A DNA stretch of 64,000 nucleotides from Apoda limacodes (taxonomy: Eukaryota; Arthropoda; Insecta; Lepidoptera; Limacodidae): contig OX291544.1 of the NCBI GenBank assembly GCA_946406115.1, positions 30,149,521 through 30,213,520 on the forward strand, given 5' to 3'. Every line of letters starts with the position of its first letter. The first letter of the stretch is position 1. The translations under genes and the position numbers were made by a program. The notes under the pieces are model-generated. The model was not told the origin of the DNA, searched no databases, and saw only the letters and a list, made by a program, of their open reading frames with translations. Positions 22,220 to 34,306 of this stretch are shown piece by piece.

Positions 22220-24630
22220 AAATTTGGCTAAGTTACCAATGTTAAGTGTTGTTGATTTTGTCAATGTTGACGTTAGTAATATCTCTGTTCAACCTTATGG
22301 CACAGATTATATAATACACTACCAGTTATTGTAAAAAGTGTCGTGATGGTTATGATAAATACTTTATCATTTATTTATTTACTTTATTATTATATAATAT
22401 TGTATTTTCCTACAGCGAATTGTAAGGCTTTGTTGTCAGATTAGATTTCATGCTTACGTTTTATAATAGCACTTAATATAGTCAGAACCACGTTTACGAA
22501 AATGTAAATAAAATTGTATGAAAGTAAGATAATTAAGATTGCGGCCAAGGTTAGATGGTGGTTACATATTCCAGGGTTAGTTAAGTCCGTACTGACCTAT
22601 TTGTGCTTTATCGCCATCCTAAATATTACTAGGTATATTACTTTCGGTAAATTTTCAGGTTTGACGTCAAGTTGATTCGGATAAGGCTGGGTCGAAATAG
22701 TGGGAAAACGTCTCTCCTTTTACTTAATTGAAGAGCTTTTTGAGAAAGTTAGCTCTGACTTAAAATTATTTTTAGACTTTTAAGACAAACAATCGCCTAT
22801 AATGGGTCGTTTTTCCAATTTTGATACGGAAAACTACTATAATTTTCTATTCGATTATCCTTTTACATAAAACATGATATTACGAATATGAATCATGTCG
22901 ATATTGTCCATTATATCCTACTTTGTATGATACAATAAAATGTAACAGAACTTTATAGAAAACGTATCAGCCGCACAGATATTACAAATTATGACAAGTA
23001 GCCGAAACTTCAGCCAACATAATAACGAGAATGTGACAAGTTTGTATGGAACTAATATAAATATCAATGGATAGCGCCCCGGGGAACGAGACTTCGAGAA
23101 GCTTCCATTGTCGGATGCGTATGTTTCAACTTGAGAATGGAATCCCTCTTCTGTGGATATTATTCATAGTATCGTAAGTGCAACAGTAGCTCCATCTACT
23201 GTTATATAATATATGAATTTAACAAAACTATTCTAGGTTATTGTTTCTCAAAAATAGGATATCAGTTATTTGAAGTCAATAAACGATAAGTCACTATACT
23301 AGTTACTACCATTTCGAAGTCAAAATGGCGTTCTGGTTAAAAGAAACGGCGAAAGAAAATCTCCAGCAGTCGCTCTTTTGACAAATATTATCAAGTAAAG
23401 TGTAGAACAGAAAATATGTATTTCCTTTTATATTGGTATCACAAATATGCACCTCTCAAAGTTTAAGTAATTTAACTATGTTAAAAATTTAAACTGTGAA
23501 TTACTTATGTAATATTAGCAAAGAGGTTGAGTTATACAATCTCTAAGTAAATCCTGTTAATTGGTAGTAAATATATGCCTAACTCCCTTTCTCATTCTGC
23601 TTAAAACTTACGACTTAAGTTAAATAAATTTAATTATGTAATTAAGTTTACCTCCACAAGTTGAAAGTCGCTCAGCGAGCTATGAAAAGGGCTAAGGATA
23701 TATATGATCGACATGAAGAGATTCGTCGATCAACCCAAGTTATTACGGCATATAGTACGGCTTAGATTATAGTATTAACGCGCCGTAATGTTTTCAACAC
23801 GCATTGTAACTATATACTGTCACTTGCACTTTGTAGCTACGCTCGATTTAAAAAGAGCCGTAAGTAGGTTATTTAGTCATGTGCTGTAAGCGACACACTT
23901 TTAAATACTTATTATTTCCCTCAAAAATTAGCCAACGGAGCAAAATTTTACTTTCGCCTATATTTTTTCTAGCCATTATGATATTTTATAATAACTTATT
24001 TAAAAAGAGTGCGTTTTCCCTATCGCTGATATCGTCAATGCCGTTTTTGTGTACTCAAGTGTTACCTGCATACTTACCTATAGGAAAATTATCACAAAGA
24101 TTGTAAATGGTGCAGGATTTATCTAGTAGCTTGAAGTGTAAAGCTGATTTCTGTAATACTTACATTGTGTATGTACTATATATTATTATACAATATCATA
24201 TAAATTACTATGAGATATATTAGTTATGTACTTCTTAAGTAATTTATACCATAATGACGTCTTTAAAAATTTTTTTTTTTTAAATTTACCGTTTTACCCG
24301 TTTATAGTCACATTTTTTGAGTTTTTGCTACAACTTAGAATAAATGCTTACATTACAAGCTATTCTAATTATTTAATCAACTTTTATTACAAGAAAATGC
24401 AACACACGCTTTAAAAATTTGCACAAGCTTTGAAACAATGGCCACTTCCAGATTTTTTTATTGCATTAAATACAATAAATCAAAATAGTTCAGTAAGGTA
24501 ATGCACTAGACAAAAGCAGGTTTATAACATATATTTTTTACAATCCTTTTGACGCTATAGTTGAGCCACTAAAATTGCATACAGAAAACATAGCCGTGGC
24601 GACAAAGACATACTCGTATATACTTAGTTA
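22220..24630. other. Non-coding stretch, nothing assigned
   Basis: AT-rich sequence. The frames 23879-24106 and 24226-24414 are low-complexity or hydrophobic by composition only, without splice sites or domain signals. No repeat family was recognised. Confidence 0.4.
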
Positions 24631-24635
24631 GTATA

Positions 24636-25135
24636 CTAGCTTTTGCCAGCGGCTTCGCCCGCCCTGAATTTGGTTATCAGCGTAGGATTCTTACGGCAAC
24701 TCCTCAATTATAGAAAAAAACCTACTAACCTATTAAATAATTAACTACAAAAAATTAATTACGTTATGAATTAATCTCACGATCTTGGTGCTCCGTACAA
24801 ACTTTAAACCCCCGTTTAGGGAGTGAGTTTTGGAAAATCCTTTCTTAGCGCACACCATCATAATAGCTATATGTGTGTTAAATTTCAGCTCGATCCGTCC
24901 AGTGCTCCAGTCCAGTAGGAAGCTCTTAAATTAAAAAAAACCCGATTTTGAAACATACTTCATAGGTGCTCCGCTCCTATTGGTCTAAGCGTGATGATAT
25001 ATAGCCTCCAGCCTTTTTCGATAAATGAGCTAGCTACCTATCACTGAAAGAATTTTTCAAATCGGACCAGTAGTTCCTGAGATTAGCGTGTTCAAACAAA
25101 CAAACTCTTCAGCTTTATAAATTAGTATAGATTTC
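24636..25135 (+). repeat. Repeat C, longest copy (RTE-like 3' end)
   Basis: Starts ACTAGCTTTTGCCAGCGGCT then TCGCCCGCCCTGAATTTGGT and GGCAACTCCTCAATTATAG. It continues through AAATTTCAGCTCGATCCGTC and TTTCAAATCGGACCAGTAGT, and ends TTCAGCTTTATAAATTAGTA. The closing block (GATTAGCGTGTTCAAACAAAC, then the ATTAGTATAGA end) is what I recall of RTE-type non-LTR 3' ends in Lepidoptera. About 500 bp is retained, with no reverse transcriptase frame. Confidence 0.85.
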
Positions 25136-25139
25136 ATTA

Positions 25140-26235
25140 TAAGTTCAAAACGGTTTCTTTTTTAATGTACTATATTTAAGAAACAATGTTCAAATACGTT
25201 CGGTTACAAAGTTGTCTGTCCTGTCAAAAGTCTACAAACATTAGATCTTTAGTCCTGGCTAAAATATAAGCTACTTATGCTCTGTTAGGTACTGAAGTTA
25301 AGCCGAGTTAAGTAAGACGCAAGGTAGGGGTGGGATTTAATTTTCTGTTAGTACTTTAGGATGAGACAAAGTAAATTTAGACATAAAGTTTTAGGCTTAT
25401 ATAATTTAGAGATAAAATTGATTTCAAAGCGTTTACCTAGTATTTGCCTAAAGTAAGTAAGTTGTAAACTGTTTGAGTGAGAGTTTACAAAGAACTTTAG
25501 ATAAATACTAGACTGAAATATTAAAATATTAACTGTTACTCGTACGTTTACTTTTGATTAGGATTATTATTTTATTTAAATAATGAAGACATGCAAGCAT
25601 TTAAGGTGACTGCATGGTTGTTAAAGTAGCATCTGATATTTTTGACGTGAATTTAATTATACGTCTTTAAACTCAGAAAGGGAGAATTTTACAGAAAATT
25701 GCGACATGCAGGTCATGTACCTACTTTTGGCGACTTAGGTCTTAAAAACTTAAAGAAATACAGCAAAAGTGAGGCATATAAACTTAGAGGCATATGAGAT
25801 TAGTTTTTTCGGACCGATCAAAACAAGATACCCTAGAATCATACTTTGAGACTTTCCGAAGTCTCCCCCTTCGTATTTCGTAAGGTCATATGCCTCAGCT
25901 TGCAAGAAAAAATCTCTTGTTTCGCTTAAGTCTTATGTCTCTGGACTCTGACTCCAAACGCTAGATCAGGCTTGTACCTACCCGTAATGGTGTATAACAA
26001 CATACTAATTTATTTAGAAATATAATTCCTGTAGAAAGAAATAAAAAACCATCATTTTGGAAGAAAAAGGCCGCGAATCCACACTGGTCAATTGTGTCAC
26101 CCTCGCTCACAATATCACAAATAAGTCGACACTATCGATTGGCGTTAATGAGCGTCGTAAGTCTAAAATGAGACCAGGAGGTAAATGGAAATTCATAAAA
26201 TAAATCCTTGTAGCTGTAGTGCAAAATATTGCCTA
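25140..26235. other. Non-coding stretch, nothing assigned
   Basis: No open frame or known repeat core was seen. The word GTACTGAAGTTAAGCYGAG followed by TAAGTA(C/A)GACG at about 25290 recurs at about 31482, hinting at one more short dispersed repeat pair. Confidence 0.4.
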
Positions 26236-26241
26236 GCTAAA

Positions 26242-26345
26242 TTTTCAGGGTTCCGTTAAAGGGGGTCCCCAAAGAAGGAACATGTATTTGTTGTTTTTGC
26301 TCATCGTAATAACGGTAACACACTCAAGCTCCAAACTTAAAATGC
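26242..26345 (+). repeat. Repeat I, copy 1
   Basis: Reads TTTTCAGGGTTCCGTTAAAG then GAACATGTATTTGTTGTTTT and TGCTC, followed by AACGGTAA and CAAACTTAAAA. The same order of words is found at 58034-58200. The AGGGTTCCGT start is shared with repeat E ends, so the two families may be related. Confidence 0.7.
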
Positions 26346-26970
26346 ACTTAGCATAGGTGCAAAAGGAGTACGAGTATGTACAGAAAGATCACTACGTACT
26401 TAAAACGCCGAGCTTTCTCCAGCACGCGTATGTCGCGTGCACGCGAGACCAAAGAATTTCAGAGGAAGTCACACTTGTTTCTTCACAGTCACTGGGTCAA
26501 ACGAGCCCTTCTGTACGTTATTTTGTGATGTAGGCGTGTTGAACTGCAAGCTTACAGATTTCTTTATTAAAATATCATCGATTGTTGGGATCGTTTCAGT
26601 ATCACAATATTACACATATGATACCATATGTGTATTATCCGTATCCGTATCACCAACATGGCAAAAGAAGCAAAAATAAAATCGCGTCTCATAATAAACT
26701 GGTTCAAAAGATATGCCTACTATCTGGTCCCTGGAGTGTGTCCAACCTACTTATAAATGTAATTACAATAAATAAACATATAGGTAGTAGCCATTTGCCA
26801 GATGAGGTCAAACGTATTATCTAACTACTACTTAATATGTGATATGATGGCATGAAAACCAGGCAAAACCTTTAACCGACTCTGCAGGCCTTTTTAATAT
26901 TAAGTCGGTTAAGTTTTTTGACTTGTTATTATCATAGGTAACTAATAACTCAAAATCAACTGACTTAGCG
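26346..26970. other. Non-coding stretch with an ACCGACTT-type spot
   Basis: Two overlapping frames at 26437-26824 show no domain. A 9-bp palindrome (ACACATATG and CATATGTGT) lies near 26611. At 26870-26920 CCGACTCTGC and TTAAGTCGGTTAAG form a short inverted pattern recalling the AAGTCGGTTAAAAA end of a lepidopteran repeat. Confidence 0.35.
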
Positions 26971-26973
26971 TAT

Positions 26974-27137
26974 CTTCATGAAGTCTATCAGGTATGGTAT
27001 GATAATAGGTCTACAATTAAAATGACACAGTACGCATATCACTTTCCAAAACATCTTAAGCCACAATCGCCGGTTCCCGCACCTTACCGCGCCATTATCG
27101 CGTACCTTGAGGCTGAAAGCGACCCATCTCATAATAA
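26974..27137. repeat. Repeat H, copy 1
   Basis: Direct repeat partner of 31950-32110. Shared words are AATGACACAGTACGC, ATATCACTTTCC, AGCCACAATCG, CGGTTCCCGCA, CTTACCGCGC and ATTATCGCGTACCTTGAGGCT. GC content is higher than the flanks. The class is not recognised; no clear open frame is conserved in both. Confidence 0.8.
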
Positions 27138-28490
27138 ATTCGTTTACGACGATATTGGTGCCTTTATTAATGCAGTATTAAATACACAATAATTTTTTTT
27201 AACGAGTTTGAAACGAAATATTGTATTAAGTTAACGTGAAGCATCAAGTTAAAAAGCATTGTTACTCTATACGGTGAGAAAGCTATCAATATCCTTTTGG
27301 CAAATTTGTTGTGTGGAAGAAAATAATGACTGAAGTACTCGAATTTTTTTACGTCAAATATTATTTAAATGTAAATTTAGACTAAATCGTGTGTGCGTAT
27401 AACCGAGATAGTAAAACATTATTTTGTTTTGTATAAAATACTTGGGTTTTGTTACTTTTGCTAATGTTTGTTGAGTAAATAAAGACAAATAATAAACTTA
27501 AGCAAGGAATTTCGTTAGTGTCGATGATATATTTTTGTGAAATACTTTCTTGTGTCTTCTTATTTGTTTGGAGCAAACGGCGATATTTTTCTGATTATAT
27601 TAATCAAAAGGTGTCTGATATCTTAAAATGTTTTCAAATAAAACATGACATATACCTACTGTGACGTGTTTCAAAGGGTGACATTAAAATTGTATATTAT
27701 AGCATAAATAATTTAAAAAAGTCACACAGCACACCTTAATGTCATATAAAACAAAATACATTTGAAAATAAAATGAATATCTCAAAATAATAAGTTATAA
27801 ATTTTTTCATTTCTTGCAACATGTTAAAAAGTGTTAACATTTTTGCAGTCGTTTGTTACTAATGTTGATATAAGATTAACTAATCTTTACATTTTTATTC
27901 CCACACAAAAATATTTTTTAAAGTATAAATATCCTTCAAACAGCAATATAAAGTAGGCTCAAATCTTTATTGAGGAATTTGGAAACCTCACAGAAGAGCT
28001 GCATCAAGGACGGGTGCTGTTTCAGAATCAGTATTGGTATCTGGGAATATCGGTCTGCTGAGTGTCCTTAGGTATTGGTATCTTGTAAATAGAGACGGTT
28101 CGCAAATGCTCCTGAGCCGTCTCGAGGCTGTATTTGAGATAAATCGCACCTCAGCAATGGCCGATAAGCGGCCTATGGTCGGGTTCGATGAGTTTTGAGG
28201 CTAAGGCTGTCCTTGAGAACATGATATACCTAATCCTGGATTAGTACGCAACGGACACAAGTTCAGTAAGTAAAGTAAGACATACAATTTAGAGCTCTGA
28301 GAGTATTACAATTTTGTGTGTGCAAAGTAAAAAATAAGTTTTCAAAGAAAATATACTATTCAAACCAAAGGAAACACCCTGAGTGCTTTACCGCTGGAAA
28401 CCAATAAACACAGATCTTTCTTTTTGGCATTAGACTTCGAGAAGATGAAAGAAAACATTGACCTCAATGTTCTACCATACATTCAATCAA
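27138..28490. other. Non-coding stretch with GC-richer patch at 28000-28230
   Basis: The patch at 28000-28230 includes ATGGCCGATAAGCGGCCTAT followed by GGTCGGGTTCGATGAG, which recalls an RNA polymerase III B-box (GGTTCGANTCC) but does not fold as a proper tRNA by eye. The rest is AT-rich and unassigned. Confidence 0.35.
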
Positions 28491-28498
28491 AGATTAAT

Positions 28499-28536
28499 TT
28501 GAATGTCTACTGCATGCTGATGCAGTAGACATTCAA
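28499..28536. repeat. Short perfect hairpin, 17-bp arms and 4-nt loop
   Basis: TTGAATGTCTACTGCAT, loop GCTG, then its exact reverse complement ATGCAGTAGACATTCAA. This is too short for a typical animal miRNA precursor and has no downstream T-run that would suggest a terminator-like role. It may be a chance or foldback sequence. Confidence 0.9.
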
Positions 28537-29385
28537 GTTAACCTATATTTTATCCAAAATTTTAAATATTGCACCAGATTTTATTTTTTGAAGTCTATTA
28601 AAAGTTAATTACATATATAAAACATAATATCTATAAACAACTGAACTATATCTCTTTGTCTTATAATCATAGAATACATACGAGTAAAGAAAGAAAAAGA
28701 AGCAATTGCATAGGTGATAATGTATGGTTTCGTAATAATACGATTAGGAATCCTCTTGCAATTTTATTTATTGAATCAATGGGACATCAAATTAAGTTCC
28801 TCCTTCTTTTTTAAAGTTGATTAACAATAAGTATTGAGAACTAAGTGAGGTACCTTTTCTCATCACCATCAAGAAATACATGGACATTAAAGGTATACCT
28901 AAAAGTCCTCGTATAAGTTAAGAATTCTACGAAGTGTTAAGTAATCTGTGATTCTACCTTCGAATTATTTATTGAACGAATAGTAATAACTAGGTAGTGA
29001 CATAGCGTGAGACAGTGACAGCTCGGGGTGAGGCAGGGTGCTCGGGGTGCTCGGGGTGCTCTTGTTAATGAGTGGTTTTGTAATCATAGTGTAAATGAAG
29101 GTATGGTAATAATAGTGTTTTGCAGTCGGCGACAGGAACTGTCAACGTAGACGTGGACATGTTTTGTCGTTCTTACAGGTTTCCGTGATTCATATTTGAT
29201 GACTATTTACAAGCAACTGTTGATTTAAGCCCAAGTAATGGCGTTTTATGGAAAAGGATAATAAGGAAAAAGAAAACGGTTGTTTTCTTGAAGAAATTGA
29301 AGCTAATAAGCTTTAGTAAATTTTCCTTGTAATAGATTCATTGAATAAGTGATCGATTATTTTGAACTGCCTTAATGGATCGATC
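28537..29385. other. Non-coding stretch with a short minisatellite
   Basis: Mostly AT-rich. The region 29000-29170 is GC-richer and contains the 9-bp tandem repeat listed separately. No gene was seen. Confidence 0.4.
29041..29070 (+). repeat. Minisatellite, 9-bp unit x 3.3
   Basis: Unit CTCGGGGTG occurs three times without change plus a partial fourth. A further single unit lies at 29022-29030, separated by AGGCAGGGTG. The unit is G-rich on the plus strand. Confidence 0.9.
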
Positions 29386-29392
29386 TCCGCAG

Positions 29393-29475
29393 ATGACAAA
29401 CCGATCCACCCGCGCCCGCTCCAAATTCAGCTATTGGCGTGGGATTTCTACGGCAAGTCCTTGATTATATAAAGA
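29393..29475 (+). repeat. Repeat C head fragment
   Basis: Reads CACCCGCGCCCGCTCCAAAT then TCAGCTATTGGCGTGGGATT and CTACGGCAAGTCCTTGATTA, the head and early body of family C (compare 2600-2680 and 24650-24715). The tail is missing. Confidence 0.7.
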
Positions 29476-29479
29476 AAGT

Positions 29480-30690
29480 ATACTATAGCTATAGGTATAT
29501 TTCTTCCACATGGAATTCATTAATTACTATTCCTGTAGAACAGTGGAAAAATTCAAACTTCTATATTTGAGTTTTATTAAGGCTAGTGCCCAGCCCTGTT
29601 TAGTTTGGGCCCAGATGGCTCTGTGGAATATGTCCAGGAACGTTTATTTAATTTTTTTTATTCTGCATAATAAGTGAGTACACAAGTTGTTGATTTAAAA
29701 ACTGCCAAAACCGTTTCTCTTATTTTCAGACGGTACTTCAATGATTACGGAATGGAAATACGAAGAGGTAAAAACTTTTGTTTCCAAGGTACCTACTTCG
29801 CAAACTTTTCCGATTTGTATTGTAAAATGTAGGATTCAAATTCATTTCGTCGACAGAAGTAGGGATTTGTATTGTACTTTGTTGTTGACGAACACAAATG
29901 TAAAAGAGGATAAAATTTATTTTTTTCGATTCATAATATGTACTGATCTAATATCTAGTACATTTTGCGCGGTTTAATAAAATAAAATACGAAAAATAAA
30001 ACTTAGAAGAAAAAGCTGATGTATGAAAATAGACATATATATATCTTGTTTATTCAAACAAAAACAATATAACTAAACTATATACAACCATGGACAAAAA
30101 TTAAACCTAACTACATACTATAAAACAAAGTCCTACCGCGGATGACTGTCTGTCTGTTTACGATTTTCTTCATAAATAATTTACTAAAAAGGATTCCATT
30201 CATGTACATTAATGTACAGGGTGTTTAAAGAAAAAGTTATGTTACATACATGGATATTTTGCGAGTGTATAGGCTATATATAGTAAACTACGATCGCCGT
30301 AAGCGGATATTGTTATAGGGTGGAAACGCTAAGCGATCTCCCTCGATATCGAAATAGGTACTGATTATTGATCCTAAAAGTGCTTCATGAGTGCTATCCA
30401 ATGGTATCAATAATGATTAATAAAATAATTGCTTGAAATGATGCCCACGGCTACTTTCTACCATTGCACCGCTCGCCATCGGCAGGGATTTCATTCTCAC
30501 ACTTTAGAACCGGAATGGTCGCGTACAGTGCGGTTTCAGAGAAACTTCCTCCCGCGAACGCTTGGGTTGTAAATGAGCTCCCTGCTAAGGTTTTCTTTGA
30601 GGACTACAGTATGGGGTGCTTCAAGAAAGAAGACATTAGATTTTTGAAGGGTCGGTAACGCGCGTGTCATACCCCTGGTGATGCAAGCGT
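29480..30690. other. Non-coding stretch, nothing assigned
   Basis: Open frames at 29741-29977 and 30464-30658 were examined and not recognised. The word GTACAGGGTGTTTAAAGAAA at 30216 resembles the edge of a Tc1/mariner-superfamily element, but no matching inverted end was found. Confidence 0.35.
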
Positions 30691-30694
30691 CCAT

Positions 30695-30775
30695 AGGCTA
30701 TGGTGCGACCTCTTACCATCAGGCGGACCGCAAGCTTGTTTGCCACCTTAGTGCGTTAAATAAAATATGCGTTTT
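30695..30775 (+). repeat. Repeat D fragment
   Basis: Reads GCGACCTCTTACCATCAGGC then GGACCGCAAGCTTGTTTGCC and ACCTTAGTGCG followed by TAAATAAAATATGCG. This is the repeat D core. The short frame at 30678-30893 crosses it and is not a gene. Confidence 0.85.
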
Positions 30776-31790
30776 AGAGTCATTTCCTTATTCATTCAAT
30801 CAGTTTTTTTTTCTTATACGGATAATTAATGCTGTTATAGATTTTTTAATTTTTTCGAAAGGATCCGTCTTAAAACTTTTAGCACGCTCTTAACAGAATA
30901 ATCAGAGAAATAATAAATTTATTTTTTACCAACATTGCCACTCAAAAAAGGGCATCTTATCAATAACTGTGAATTAAACTCACTTTTACCAACTGAGTGA
31001 CCGAAAAACCTAACAGTGAATAAACACTTTAACTCACTGAGTGAATAAAAACATTTTGAATTTGGAACAATTGTTAAATTGTTATTGTGGTGGTTTTATG
31101 TCATTGTTCTCTTATCAACCGGTAATAATTACCGAATATATACCAAAATGTAATAATATTACTTTTTATATTCCCGCCGTCTATGGTAAAAATTAGAGTA
31201 CACAACACGTGAAAAAAAACATCTCGGTCCTTTGTAACCCTCGCTCCGCTCAGGATTTTACTTAAGCATCCTTCGCTGCTCTTGGGATCCAACTAGAGGT
31301 CCCTTGAATTAAATTCCCTTTTTTTCAATTGTTATCTAATCGACTATTTTAATCTTTAGAAGAAGAGAAAACTGTTTTATGGTAAAGCTTACGAAGAATG
31401 AAACTCCTCACTTTAAACTTTATAGACGCCGGGACATCAGCCGAGGCTGAAACATAAGTTACATACTAACTAAGTGCTTAGGTACTGAAGTTAAGCTGAG
31501 CTAAGTACGACGTAAAGTAATGTTACGATTTAATTTTCTGTGAAGCACCTATCTCAAGGAAGAGACAATGTGTATCTAACAATTCTTACGTTAAGTTGTC
31601 TTTTACAAAGATTATCTCGTTTTTGTATTATTGTACCTACTAAACTTTTTTCAACTTAGAAAGTATTAAAAATAAATTCCTTTATATTATGCTGTATATT
31701 TGAATAAACTACATCAAAATGGGTCCAATATATATGTCCAGTCGATCACGAACACGCGGACGGATATAATATGTATCATATTATTTATAA
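30776..31790. other. Non-coding stretch, nothing assigned
   Basis: AT-rich sequence with ACTGAGTGA-type words near 30990-31045 and no supported gene. Confidence 0.4.
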
Positions 31791-31794
31791 GTTA

Positions 31795-31870
31795 GTGGTG
31801 ACCGCTGCACATCAAGCGGGCTGTAAGCTCTTTTACCCCTTGGTATAAAAAATACAAAAAGGTTGGTAGA
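31795..31870 (+). repeat. Repeat D fragment, diverged
   Basis: Reads GTGACCGCTGCACATCAAGC then GGGCTGTAAGCTCTTTTACC, matching GTGACCGCTTACCATCAGGC and GAACTGTAAGCTTGTTTGCC at 57737 with several changes. Confidence 0.6.
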
Positions 31871-31949
31871 GAGGTAGGTAAATAACCTGCCCTTGACATG
31901 AATGATTTAAAACTAATATTTTCTGCTAAATAGCACCCTATTACCGTAG

Positions 31950-32110
31950 CTCCACGAAGTCTGTCGTGCGCGATATAAAATAGGTCTAAATTAAAATGAC
32001 ACAGTACGCGTATCACTTTCCATAATATCTTTAGCCACAATCGTCGGTTCCCGCAGCTTACCGCGCAATTATCGCGTACCTTGAGGCTTAGAGCGACCCA
32101 CCTCATAATA
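31950..32110. repeat. Repeat H, copy 2
   Basis: Direct partner of 26974-27137, about 4.97 kb downstream, with the same ordered words ending ATCGCGTACCTTGAGGCTTA and GAGCGACCCACCTCATAAT. A 104-codon minus-strand frame (31792-32106) spans this repeat and the repeat D fragment, so it is not counted as a gene. Confidence 0.8.
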
Positions 32111-33285
32111 TAATTTAAATAAGTTAATATTAAATCTTATTGTTTCTGAACCCAGTAATAACTTCACTCTAAACAATTGCTTTAACTGAGGAAGATTCTT
32201 AAACCTAGTAGTTTCACAAGATTAAAATAGGCAAAAAGGTCAAAAATCAGTTTTCTACACAATCCATTCCCAACTGTGACCACAGAAATGGAATAAAAAA
32301 CATTATATTGTGACCCCTAGTCCGACGTCCGAATTAATCCTCTTTTTATGGTTCGCCAGGTAAAATGTCGGCCCTCACAGCGCCTATGATAACTCTATCT
32401 AACCCAGTACAACCCAAAACATAAAATATACACTCATTCTTGAAACAACTCTGGCAATTTTAAACTTTATTCAACACACATAAAATCTAAAATCCTGTTT
32501 AAATATTTTGTATGTTATCTTCAATTTGCGTTGGCGACTGTACACAATGTGAAATAAAACATTAATTGCTGTCGGAAGAGCGAGGGGTGAAACAAAAGGT
32601 TGTTTTTTCGACACTATTGTGGCTGCGGAACCCTTCGTCACGCCGTCATGGTCGGGGAACACGGCGGCTTTCTACGAAAAATGTGCTGCATCGACAATAT
32701 GTATACCTTCACTTAGATATTTTTGGAAATATAATGATCGAAAAAGTTTTAAAAAAAAACTCAAAGTATAAGTAATTATTTAATTTTTAGACTTTTTAAT
32801 AAGTTGGGATAAGTACCTATATATACATATATTTAAAGGAACAAATGTCTTCAAATAGTTGTTCCTTATGCATAAGGTCGAAAATTTGTAAGAGTACACA
32901 TATTGTTGGCCGTATCGCTAAAAGTCACCTTATCATATTATACCTATAGGACCCATACCTAAATGTTTAAACATGTACTTACCTAAATTATTAATCACTA
33001 GGCTGACAACTTAGTGATAAGACTGGGAGTTAAGTCCGTTCACGGCATCCGAGTTAGACAGAAGCTTCTAACACGATCATAACCAGGACTAGGTAACTAG
33101 TAAATATATAAAATCGGCCAACAAGAGCGATATAGATTCGCGCCCGTGGTGTTTTGTACTACCACAAAATGTAAACAATAACAATAGTTTTTATTTGTAA
33201 AACAAAGATTAAAATACATGTCATCTTACAACAGGCATGTCAAATATAAAGTGATAGTTGGCCCAAATGCACAAACATAGCTCTT
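32111..33285. other. Non-coding stretch, nothing assigned
   Basis: At 32560-32700 a GC-richer patch (GCTGCGGAACCCTTCGTCAC, GGTCGGGGAACACGGCGGCT) supports short frames on both strands. GGAACCCTTCGT recalls the repeat E head in reverse, but the rest does not match. No gene is supported. Confidence 0.35.
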
Positions 33286-33287
33286 AG

Positions 33288-34306
33288 CTCAAGCTACATC
33301 ACTATGGTATTAGAGGCAAAGCTCTCGACCTTTTGACATCCTATATGAGTAGGAGAGTACAGAAAATAGATGTCAACGGTGAAAGATCTCCGGGATCAGC
33401 AGTCACTATAGGAGTCCCTCAGGGCTCAATTTTAGGTCCTTTTCTATTTCTTATTTACATTACCGATCTCCCATATAATGTAAAAAACCATGACATTGTC
33501 TTATTTGCTGATGACACCTCTTTGCTTTTTAAAGTTAAGAGACGACAGACATGTTATAATGAATTAAATGATGCCCTTTCTAAAATTGTAAATTGGTTTA
33601 ACGCTAATAATTTGTTACTTAATGAAAAAAAAACCAAATGTGTTAAATTTACATTACCAAATGTTAGTCAGAGACAGACATGTATTAATATTAATGGCGA
33701 GCAATTAGGACTTGTTAATTCAACAGTCTTTCTTGGCATAACGCTGGACTCCAAACTTCAATGGGGTCCTCATATTCATAACCTAGCCAAAAAACTTAGC
33801 TCTGCTGTGTATGCGATCAAGAAAATAAGACAATTGACCGATGTCGACACTGCAAAAATAGTATATTTTAGCTATTTCCATAGTTTAATGACATATGGTA
33901 TCCTATTGTGGGGTAGCGCTGCTGATGTAAATACAATATTTTTGTTACAAAATCTAGGATATCTCTGAGGGATAGGTTTAGGGAAGTAAAAATTTTAACT
34001 TTAGTGTCGCAGTACATATATGAAAATCTTTTATATGTACATAAAAATATCAATAGTTTCAGCAAGAAAAGTGACGTTCACAAAGTAAATACTAGAAGTA
34101 AAAATAAGCTGTTGGTGCATGATACACGTCTACACAAAATAAGTAACTCTTTTATGGGGCAATGTATACACTTCTACAACAAAGTTCCCAATAAAATTCA
34201 AAATCTATCAATAAGTAAATTTAAATCTTTTATCAAGCAGGTACTTTGTAAAAAGGCATATTACAATATTTCAGACTATGTAAATGATAAAAATCCTTGG
34301 GACTGA
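33288..34306 (+). pseudogene. Non-LTR retrotransposon reverse transcriptase, 5'-truncated
   Basis: The open frame 33288-33968 (ATG-started part from 33333, 211 residues) carries a reverse transcriptase catalytic region. GVPQGSILGPFLFLIYITDL lies at residues 27-46, and FADDTSLL with the polymerase DD pair at 58-65, followed by thumb-like sequence ending in GILLWGSAADVNTIFLLQ. The N-terminal endonuclease and the finger region with the first catalytic Asp are missing, as in 5'-truncated insertions. Around 33945-33965 a small deletion or frameshift moves the frame by two. The protein then continues from LRDRFREVK and SQYIYENLLYVHKN to KNPWD and a stop at 34304-34306. The C-terminal end resembles the relics at 19690 and 39927. 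It is a Jockey/CR1-like LINE of insect type by style; the clade is not certain. It is inactive as it stands. Confidence 0.93.

Noticed and set aside
29041..29070. CRISPR-like or regularly spaced repeat array
   Set aside because: The 9-bp units are adjacent without spacers; this is a minisatellite. No CRISPR array exists in the window, and none is expected in an insect genome.
30216..30480. Possible DNA transposon starting at TACAGGGTGTTTAAAG
   Set aside because: The left edge resembles such elements, but no inverted counterpart or transposase frame was found.
31792..32106. 104-codon open frame on the minus strand
   Set aside because: It spans the repeat H copy and a repeat D fragment, and repeat H copy 1 at 26974 does not keep the same frame.
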